A stretch of DNA of 39,223 bases, taken from the NCBI GenBank assembly GCA_020434345.1, contig JAGRAZ010000012.1:1-39223 (forward strand), given 5' to 3'. Made by a program: the position numbers and the translations under genes. The stretch is from Bdellovibrionales bacterium (lineage in GTDB: Bacteria > Bdellovibrionota_G > JALEGL01 > JAGRMV01). The notes beneath the pieces are model-generated. The model was not told the origin of the DNA and did no database searches. It worked only from the letters and a program-made list of their open reading frames with translations. Positions 28,751 to 34,662 of the stretch are shown piece after piece; position 1 is the stretch's first letter; every line of letters starts with the position of its first letter.

Positions 28751-29775
28751 AATGATTTGGCTCCTATGCGAAACGTTGCAAAATAGCCCTCTACTTTTTC
28801 AGTAATTGCAGAAAACAACGCAATACCTTGAGGTTTATCCACAACATCAAGGGTGCGTTCAAGCGTGTCTTGATCAGGGTTGCTAGATTTTCCTAGAGAC
28901 GGATCAAGGACGATACGAAGAGCACTTGCATCAGGGTTGGTTTCTCGAGGTTTTATTGCAAAAAGATTATTTTTACTTGTATTGATCTTTTCGTCTTTAT
29001 CTCGCACAAGGTTTTCAAACATAAAAAGCTCAAATTCGCTTTGTGTACCAAAGCCTTTGCAGACGCCTGAAGCATCTTGTTCTTCTTCCACCTCTTGACA
29101 GAGAACAATATGGTTTAATAATTCGGTAGGGTTAACTGCATGATCTTTAAAATCAAGAACAAGATAATCATTGGATAATGATAGTTCGCGTTGTGAAATG
29201 TCTTCAATCGGGGCCTGCTCATCAAAATGAAATCCAGAAACGGTTTCTGTAGTAAATGAGGTTTGTGCTTGTTGTATGATTTCTTTGTTTTTGTTTTTAA
29301 AGGGTTGTGTTGTTACGCAGTATTTTGTACCAGGTGCAAGTGGTGTGTCGGAGCCATCCATTGCTTTTGGTATCAAGTACACCAAAACGCCTTGGTTGTT
29401 TTCTTGTTTTTCTTCTTTTGCTTTTTTGGCATCTTTTTCTTTTGCCATTTCTTCTTCAAACTCTACGACCTGATGGTAAAACTCTACAGGAGTTTGTGCT
29501 TGTACTGTTTTTTCGTCTTCTTCTTTTTTATCTTGTTTTTCTTCAGGCGATGGTTTCTTTGTATTTGTTTCGGCGCAGGTGGACATTTGGAAATATTTTT
29601 CTTTGATGTCGTCTTTTGTAATTCCGGCTGATGCCTGAATGTAAACGGTTATAATCGCGTTGACAGGAACGTTGGTGGTACCTGTCACAGGGTAGATTTT
29701 GACCTTCTCCTCTGGAAGACATGCGCTTACAAAGAGGCAAAGAAAGATAATCCAATATGTTCGTCGTTGTTTCAT
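28747..29775 (-). CDS. Lipoprotein with Ig-like (Big_5-type) domain and charged insertion
   Basis: This predicted lipoprotein has 342 residues, with a signal peptide ending in the lipobox VSAC. The N-terminal segment IYPVTGTTNVPVNAIITVYIQASAG matches the first strands of Big_5/SbsA Ig-like domains. The domain is interrupted at about residues 70-130 by a Lys/Glu-rich helical insertion (EEKQDKKEEDEK and similar), then resumes with LAPGTKYCVTTQP and SFTTET. A second beta-rich domain with three Cys follows. Function is unknown. The gene overlaps the next gene by four bases. A sigma-54-like promoter lies 22-36 bases upstream of the start, shared with the gene at 4412-5206. Confidence 0.8.
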   Translation of the reverse strand: MKQRRTYWIIFLCLFVSACLPEEKVKIYPVTGTTNVPVNAIITVYIQASAGITKDDIKEKYFQMSTCAETNTKKPSPEEKQDKKEEDEKTVQAQTPVEFYHQVVEFEEEMAKEKDAKKAKEEKQENNQGVLVYLIPKAMDGSDTPLAPGTKYCVTTQPFKNKNKEIIQQAQTSFTTETVSGFHFDEQAPIEDISQRELSLSNDYLVLDFKDHAVNPTELLNHIVLCQEVEEEQDASGVCKGFGTQSEFELFMFENLVRDKDEKINTSKNNLFAIKPRETNPDASALRIVLDPSLGKSSNPDQDTLERTLDVVDKPQGIALFSAITEKVEGYFATFRIGAKSL

Positions 29776-29797
29776 GGGCCCTATCTATAGATATAAA

Positions 29798-29811
29798 GCA
29801 AAGAGCATGCC
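29798..29811 (-). promoter_or_regulatory. Sigma-54-like promoter (-24/-12) of the second Ig-like lipoprotein gene
   Basis: On the minus strand GGCATGCTCTTTGC gives GG-N10-GC, followed by TT. Transcription would begin near 29786, about 11 bases before the ATG at 29775. It matches the element at 5281-5296 almost base for base. Confidence 0.5.
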
Positions 29812-29816
29812 CACGG

Positions 29817-29856
29817 TAAATATAAATAATGCAATAAAATCAAATATTTATATTTA
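29817..29856. repeat. AT-only perfect 12-bp inverted repeat upstream of the sigma-54-like promoter
   Basis: TAAATATAAATA (29817-29828) and TATTTATATTTA (29845-29856) are exact reverse complements with a 16-base centre. The 12-mer AATATAAATAAT (29819-29830) is shared with the dyad at 5303-5341. It lies between khpA and the lipoprotein promoter and may be an activator site. Confidence 0.45.
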
Positions 29857-29897
29857 TTCTTCGGGGTGTTCTGAGGCAGATTCGTCCCAAGAAGCGA

Positions 29898-30128
29898 CTA
29901 TTCAAGAATTTCGAGGATAAAGCGTTTATTGCTCTTGCCTCCAGAGGCATCGAGCAAGGTTCGTATGGCATTGGCGTTGGCTCCTTTTTTTCCGATTACT
30001 TTGCCAATGTCTTCTTTGGCCACACGCAGTTTGAGAACACAGGTGTGTTCACCTTGGGCTTCATCAACTTGCACTTGATCAGGTTGATCCACCAAGGCTT
30101 TTGCAATTTCTAAGACGACCTCTTTCAT
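29898..30128 (-). CDS. khpA: KhpA-type KH-domain RNA-binding protein
   Basis: KhpA is a single-KH-domain RNA chaperone, known in Gram-positives as a KhpB (EloR/Jag) partner and widespread in other bacteria. The protein has 76 residues. The RNA-binding GxxG loop is in [18 protein letters not shown] (GKKG at 46-49). The start at 30128 has AAGGAA five bases before it; a longer frame to 30191 has no family match. A promoter TTGCAA-18-TACAAT lies upstream. It is divergent from ftsY. In many genomes khpA sits in the ffh-rpsP-rimM-trmD cluster, so its place next to ftsY is a loose signal-recognition association. Confidence 0.9.
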   Translation of the reverse strand: MKEVVLEIAKALVDQPDQVQVDEAQGEHTCVLKLRVAKEDIGKVIGKKGANANAIRTLLDASGGKSNKRFILEILE

Positions 30129-30161
30129 ACGATTCCTTCGTAAGGTGAAAACTTCAAAGTC

Positions 30162-30191
30162 ATTGTAACACCAAGGACCGATAGATTGCAA
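30162..30191 (-). promoter_or_regulatory. Candidate promoter of khpA
   Basis: On the minus strand TTGCAA (30191-30186) and TACAAT (30167-30162) are 18 bases apart. Transcription would begin near 30155, leaving a leader of about 27 bases that includes the Shine-Dalgarno AAGGAA. The -10 matches five of six consensus bases. Confidence 0.45.
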
Positions 30192-30246
30192 TTATGGGGT
30201 AGCTTTTTTGGTCTTTTACGCATAATAGGCATGACGTATATTTGTC

Positions 30247-31095
30247 ATGAACTGGTCATCAAAAATTCGTTCTTTTTTTTATGGAACAACACCTGAAAAT
30301 GTGTGGACAAGAGATGAGCTCGAAGCACTTTTGTATCAATCTGATCTTTCATCTGGTGTAATTCAAGACTTACTTTCGCATGTTGGCGCATTGGATCGGT
30401 TGGATCAAAAAACAGTACTTGAAAAACTGTACCAAGAGACGTCTAAGCGACTTTCTTCAGTGTGCAATAAACCTTGGTCGGTTCAAACACCTTCAGTTAT
30501 TCTTCTTGTGGGCATCAACGGATCAGGAAAAACAACGACGGCCGCACGCCTTGGTTTTTATCTCAAAAATCAATCACACAATGTCGTCTTGGCAGCAGGC
30601 GATACATTTCGTGCGGGCGCCATTGATCAATTACAAACTTGGGCCCAAAGACTAGATCTGCCCTGTGTTTTTTCAGACTACAAATCGGATCCGGCTTCGG
30701 TTATTTATGAGGGGTGGCAAAAGGCCAAATCTCAAGATGCCGTATTGATTGCTGATACTGCGGGGCGACTTCACACACAAACCCCTTTGATGGAGCAACT
30801 TTCAAAAATTAAAAGAGTGCTTTTAAAAGATCTAAATATTACAATTCAAACATTACTTGTATTGGACGGGACCAATGGGCAAAATGCATTGATGCAGTCT
30901 AAGCATTTTAAAGATGAAATCGAAATTGATGGACTTATTATGACAAAACTGGACGGATCATCAAAGGGTGGAGCAGTGATATCAAGTGCGCTTGAATTAA
31001 AAGTGCCGATCTATTTTGTGGGTGTTGGAGAAAAAGAAACTGATTTGGTTGAGTTCCAAGTCGAACCTTTTTTACGGTCATTTTATGGAATCTAA
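30247..31095 (+). CDS. ftsY: Signal recognition particle receptor FtsY
   Basis: FtsY is the SRP receptor GTPase that docks ribosome-SRP complexes at the inner membrane. It has 282 residues and consists only of the N and G domains; the acidic A domain of E. coli FtsY is absent, as in many bacteria. The P-loop is GINGSGKTT (89-97), followed by AAGDTFRAGAIDQLQTW, DTAGRLHTQ and TKLDGSSKGGAV. The C-terminal VGVGEKETDLVEFQ segment is typical. The 3' end overlaps the next gene by 11 bases. No Shine-Dalgarno is visible; TATATT lies only four bases before the ATG and CATAAT a little further upstream. Confidence 0.95.
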   Translation: MNWSSKIRSFFYGTTPENVWTRDELEALLYQSDLSSGVIQDLLSHVGALDRLDQKTVLEKLYQETSKRLSSVCNKPWSVQTPSVILLVGINGSGKTTTAARLGFYLKNQSHNVVLAAGDTFRAGAIDQLQTWAQRLDLPCVFSDYKSDPASVIYEGWQKAKSQDAVLIADTAGRLHTQTPLMEQLSKIKRVLLKDLNITIQTLLVLDGTNGQNALMQSKHFKDEIEIDGLIMTKLDGSSKGGAVISSALELKVPIYFVGVGEKETDLVEFQVEPFLRSFYGI

Positions 31096-32698
31096 ATTTA
31101 TTTATAGCACATACATTTTGGGTCTTTTGGGAATGTATTATGGTTTTGTAGGATTTACCAAGGTTTCTTCACGTGTATTTTCAGCATTGTTAATTCGAAT
31201 GATGAAGAATGTAAAAGATTTTTATCCTTTAACAGTTGTGACGGGCATACTTTCTACGCTTTTGTTTGGACGGTTGCAATTAACGCAAGCCTATAGTCTA
31301 GGCCTTTTGTATCTTAAAGAAAGCTCATTCAAAAAAAGTGTTGGCTTTGTATTAGGGTGTGGCATTGCTACATCTGTTTATTTGAGCATCATTGTGGTTC
31401 TTTTGCACTTTGAGTGGCTACTGGCGGGTACGGTGATTTTGATTTTTGGTTTGCTTGCCTTGTTTATCTTTCGATCAGACCTGTATCGTCAGCATGGGCA
31501 AAGATTATTTTACGCGGGCGTATTTTTGCTAGGCTTTGCATGGATGAATTACACGCACCAATTTCTTGCGCAAGATCCTGTTGTGGAAGAAGTGTGGTTC
31601 TTCCTGAATCAACATTTGTTGGTCGCATTTATTGGATCATTTTTGCTAGCTATTTTTACACAAAGTAGTTTTTTGTCTTCTGTGATCACACTTTCTTTGC
31701 TGCATTTAAACATTATTAACTATGAGTCAGCGCTTGCCATGATGATGGGTGGTTTTGTTGGTGCGCCCATAGGACCAATTTTGGCATATCATGGTGTTGA
31801 TCAACGAGGGATTGCTGTTTTAGGGGTGCTTTCTTTTTTGCGTTTGGTGATCACGGGCTTGTCCATTTCATGGATTCCGCTTTTGAGTCAGGCATCTTTT
31901 CTTATCACACTGTCTCCATCAGAACTTTTGGTACTAGAATACTTTTTCGTACAGGTTCTATTATTTCTTTTGTACTGGCCATTTGAAAAGCGGGTTGAAT
32001 TTACGATCAAGCCTTGGATCACAAAAGAACCTACGTTGTTTCATCGTTACTTTGCAAATCTGCCTAATATCAATTTTGAAGTTGTGCGGGTGTACATTAT
32101 GGACATGGCAGCCTCTACAAAAGAAATGATGAATCTTGTTTGTGAATCGTTCACAGAGAAAAATCGTGATGCAATGATTAAAATTGATGAGCAGTACGAC
32201 CAAGTGGAGCAAAAAGCAAGACAGATCAATTTTTATCTTTCTAAAATGAATTTAGAAGAGCTTAGTTATGCTGAATCACAAAAGGAAACCCATTGGTTTC
32301 AGATTTCACATGCTTTTAAAAACATGGCGAGTTTTATCAACAGAAACATCATGGAAATTGCTGCGCAGAAAAAAGAAAGGGCATTTGAATTTTATCCCAA
32401 CGCTTGGGAGCATGTGGTTGCGTGTCAAAAAATGCTCATTGAAAACTTTGATCGCATGGTAGAAAACCTCATCCTTGAAGACCCAGAAAGTCTAAAAAGC
32501 ATATTGCGAAATCAAAAACAGATTCATTCGGTCAATGAAGAGATTAAACTCGAATATTTACAAGAACTTCGAAGTGACAAAAAATTGTCCATAGAGGGTA
32601 CAGCTGCATTTTTATCCCTTTTGAGTCAGCTGCAGTTTTTAAATATATCCATCTCTAGAATGGCCTATCCTACGATTGATCGTCGAAAACAGCGCTAA
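31085..32698 (+). CDS. Na/Pi-cotransporter-like membrane protein with PhoU-like C-terminus
   Basis: This protein of 537 residues has about eight to nine membrane helices (to about residue 300) and a helical cytoplasmic part from about 320 to the end. That layout, with the second-repeat sequence AIFTQSSFLSSVITLSLLHL, fits the NptA/YjbB Na/phosphate cotransporter family fused to a PhoU-like domain. The first repeat has GILSTLLFGRLQLTQAYSLG where the family normally has a Gln-Ser-Ser motif, so one half of the transport site looks degenerate. The ATG at 31085 overlaps the ftsY stop by 11 bases. Phosphate export or another substrate remains open. Confidence 0.75.
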   Translation: MESKFIYSTYILGLLGMYYGFVGFTKVSSRVFSALLIRMMKNVKDFYPLTVVTGILSTLLFGRLQLTQAYSLGLLYLKESSFKKSVGFVLGCGIATSVYLSIIVVLLHFEWLLAGTVILIFGLLALFIFRSDLYRQHGQRLFYAGVFLLGFAWMNYTHQFLAQDPVVEEVWFFLNQHLLVAFIGSFLLAIFTQSSFLSSVITLSLLHLNIINYESALAMMMGGFVGAPIGPILAYHGVDQRGIAVLGVLSFLRLVITGLSISWIPLLSQASFLITLSPSELLVLEYFFVQVLLFLLYWPFEKRVEFTIKPWITKEPTLFHRYFANLPNINFEVVRVYIMDMAASTKEMMNLVCESFTEKNRDAMIKIDEQYDQVEQKARQINFYLSKMNLEELSYAESQKETHWFQISHAFKNMASFINRNIMEIAAQKKERAFEFYPNAWEHVVACQKMLIENFDRMVENLILEDPESLKSILRNQKQIHSVNEEIKLEYLQELRSDKKLSIEGTAAFLSLLSQLQFLNISISRMAYPTIDRRKQR

Positions 32699-32735
32699 AA
32701 AGTCCAATCTAAAGTGGATCAAAAGCTTTCGGTAC

Positions 32736-32764
32736 TTGACATAAAACCTTGAATGATGATTAAA
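32736..32764 (+). promoter_or_regulatory. Candidate promoter of the zapA operon
   Basis: A consensus TTGACA lies at 32736-32741. The best -10 at 17 bases is the weak ATTAAA (32759-32764), which would start transcription about four bases before the zapA ATG. The -35 is perfect, but the -10 matches only three of six. Confidence 0.35.
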
Positions 32765-32774
32765 CCATAGGTGT

Positions 32775-33092
32775 ATGGGTGTTGAAGTCAAAATTCTAGG
32801 CAAAAGCTTTCAGGTTAAAAGTCAGTATGATGAGAAGTTCACCATGAATACGGCAGAGCTTGTAAACAGTCGTATGAAAGAACTCATTGGAAAATCCAAA
32901 AATTTTTCCACTGAAACTGTAGCAATATTGGCTGCGATGAATATTGCAGGTGATTATTTGCGACTTTTAGAGGCAGAAAACATTCGCAAAGAAAAAATCA
33001 AAGAGCGGCTTGATTTTATTTCAGAAGTTGTAGATGAAAAAATCAAGCAATTCGATTCACAGCGTGAGGCTTTAGAAAACGTCTCTGCATGA
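32775..33092 (+). CDS. zapA: Cell division protein ZapA
   Basis: ZapA binds FtsZ and bundles its filaments at mid-cell. This 105-residue protein has the family fold: an N-terminal beta domain (VEVKILGKSFQVKSQYDEKF), the VNSRMKELI helix, the FSTETVAILAAMNIAGDYLRL segment and a C-terminal coiled coil. It starts 76 bases after the transporter gene and overlaps fau by four bases (ATGA). In many proteobacteria the 6S RNA gene sits between zapA and fau; here there is no room for it. Confidence 0.9.
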   Translation: MGVEVKILGKSFQVKSQYDEKFTMNTAELVNSRMKELIGKSKNFSTETVAILAAMNIAGDYLRLLEAENIRKEKIKERLDFISEVVDEKIKQFDSQREALENVSA

Positions 33093-33640
33093 GAGATACA
33101 AAAGCGCAAGCGCGTCAGCACTTACAATTTCTTCGTAAATCTCAATTTTCTCATAGTATAGAAAAAAAATCTCAAGCCATTTCCCAACAAGTGTTTAATT
33201 TCGAAATTTATCAAAATGCTTCAAGCATTGGTCTGTATCATGCACTTTCCCATGAGGTGCAAACCAATGATATTTTTCATCATGCAAAACGAGTACGAAA
33301 GGTGTGCTTTTATCCAAAAGTACTCGGTACTGATATGAAGTTTGGTGCAGTGGATGATTTGTCTCAATTGCAAAAGGGAAAGAAAAATATTTTTGAACCT
33401 CGGTTTGTTTCAGATCGACAGTTGATTGACATTTTTTTTGTCCCAGCTGTAGGCCTAGACCTTTGGGGCACGCGATTGGGTCAGGGCGGAGGTCATTATG
33501 ATCGGTTTTTACAACACAGCACGGGTGTTGCTGTTGGATTATGTTTTGAGTTTCAGTTGCAGACAAAGCTTTCAGAAGAAATGCATGATCAAAGAATGGA
33601 TTGGATCGTGACAGAGAAAAGAATAATTCGGTGTAGGTAA
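33089..33640 (+). CDS. fau: 5-formyltetrahydrofolate cyclo-ligase
   Basis: This enzyme uses ATP to convert 5-formyltetrahydrofolate to 5,10-methenyltetrahydrofolate, recycling a folate side product. The signature GTRLGQGGGHYDRFL is present near residue 130, and the phosphate-contact region FVPAVGLD precedes it. At 183 residues it is of normal length. The start overlaps the zapA stop and the next gene follows two bases after its own stop, so zapA-fau-ymdB form one tight operon. Confidence 0.93.
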   Translation: MRDTKAQARQHLQFLRKSQFSHSIEKKSQAISQQVFNFEIYQNASSIGLYHALSHEVQTNDIFHHAKRVRKVCFYPKVLGTDMKFGAVDDLSQLQKGKKNIFEPRFVSDRQLIDIFFVPAVGLDLWGTRLGQGGGHYDRFLQHSTGVAVGLCFEFQLQTKLSEEMHDQRMDWIVTEKRIIRCR

Positions 33641-33642
33641 TC

Positions 33643-34446
33643 GTGACAATGAATGCACATGTAACAGTATTATGTTTGGGTGATATTTTTGGAAGACCCG
33701 GACGCAAAATCGTCAAAGAGCGTCTTCCCAAATTGATCAGCGATTACCAAATTGATTTTGTGGTTGCCAATGGAGAAAACGTTGCAGGTGGCAAAGGACT
33801 TAACATCAAGTGTGCAAACGAGCTATTTGATGCTGGGGTAGATGTGCTTACCAATGGCAATCATTTGATGGACAACAGAGAGATTCTTACACTTCTTGAA
33901 GAAGATAAGCGTGTCATTCGTCCATGGAACATGAAAGAAAAAACACCCGGATCTGGCTTTACAGTCATTCAAAAAAATAATGTGAGGTATGCGGTTGTGA
34001 ATTTTATGGGTACGGTTTTGATGCCGCATGATTTTTCTGCCTTTGATCGGTTGGATGAAAAGATACGTTTTATCAAAGGTGTATCTGATATTTGTATTGT
34101 GGATATGCATGCAGAGGCTTCAAGTGAGATGCGGGTGATGGGTTTTTGTTGGGATGGAAAAGCTTCGGTTGTGTTTGGTACGCATACGCATGTGCCGACA
34201 GCAGATGCTGAAATTTTACAACATGGAACGGCCTACATAACAGATGTAGGAATGACTGGTCCGTATGATTCGGTGATTGGTGTGCGTAAGGATATGGCCA
34301 TGCATCGGATCATGTTTGGTGAGAAAAAAGGATTTGAGGTGGCCAAGGGAGATGTTCGGCTTTATGGCCTACTTTGTAAGATTGATCCAAAAACTTCTAA
34401 GACGATAGAGATAGAACAAATTGTTATCAAAGAAAACGCTGTTTAA
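33643..34446 (+). CDS. ymdB: YmdB-type metallophosphoesterase (TIGR00282 family)
   Basis: This family has a dinuclear metal phosphoesterase fold; Bacillus YmdB acts on cyclic nucleotides and affects biofilm gene expression. All metal-binding segments are present: GDIFGRPGR, ANGENVAGGKGL, NGNHLMD, VDMHAEASSE and FGTHTHVPTAD. The protein has 267 residues, as in the family. The GTG at 33643 has AGGT upstream; an ATG six bases later is possible. It closes the zapA-fau-ymdB operon. Its substrate in this organism is not known. Confidence 0.9.
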   Translation: MTMNAHVTVLCLGDIFGRPGRKIVKERLPKLISDYQIDFVVANGENVAGGKGLNIKCANELFDAGVDVLTNGNHLMDNREILTLLEEDKRVIRPWNMKEKTPGSGFTVIQKNNVRYAVVNFMGTVLMPHDFSAFDRLDEKIRFIKGVSDICIVDMHAEASSEMRVMGFCWDGKASVVFGTHTHVPTADAEILQHGTAYITDVGMTGPYDSVIGVRKDMAMHRIMFGEKKGFEVAKGDVRLYGLLCKIDPKTSKTIEIEQIVIKENAV

Positions 34447-34466
34447 TCAAGCCTAGAAGCTGTTGG

Positions 34467-34498
34467 CATTCTGATTGCATTGATACATTCTGATGCAA
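34467..34498. repeat. Direct repeats and overlapping inverted repeat downstream of ymdB
   Basis: CATTCTGAT occurs at 34467-34475 and 34486-34494, 19 bases start to start, about two helical turns. TTGCAT (34475-34480) and ATGCAA (34493-34498) form an overlapping inverted repeat. This could be a protein-binding site or a hairpin. Confidence 0.4.
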
Positions 34499-34516
34499 CG
34501 GCAATTCTTAATAATA

Positions 34517-34538
34517 GTAAGTATAAACAAATACTTAC
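34517..34538. repeat. Perfect 8-bp inverted repeat before the large lipoprotein gene
   Basis: GTAAGTAT (34517-34524) and ATACTTAC (34531-34538) are reverse complements with a six-base loop. No T-run follows, so it is more likely an operator or RNA hairpin than a terminator. Confidence 0.45.
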
Positions 34539-34556
34539 CCGACTCTAGGGTGCCAT

Positions 34557-34591
34557 TTTGTCTATCTAAATATATGTATTTTTTAGACAAA
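34557..34591. repeat. 8-bp inverted repeat with AT-rich centre
   Basis: TTTGTCTA (34557-34564) and TAGACAAA (34584-34591) face each other across a 19-base AT-rich centre. CCATTTT just before the left arm and AAAATGG after the right arm extend the symmetry. Confidence 0.45.
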
Positions 34592-34662
34592 GTGTTTGAA
34601 AAATGGTCAACCATAGATTGAGGGTTGTTTTTAAATAACAATATGCGTTATAAGGTGGTTCT

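Noticed and set aside
29263-29631. Phe-rich open frame on the plus strand
   Set aside because: It is the antisense of the Lys/Glu-rich insertion of the Ig-like lipoprotein gene, and the Phe runs mirror its AAA/GAA codons. It has no start context and no family match.
33085-33095. 6S RNA gene between zapA and fau
   Set aside because: The genes overlap by four bases, so there is no space for it.
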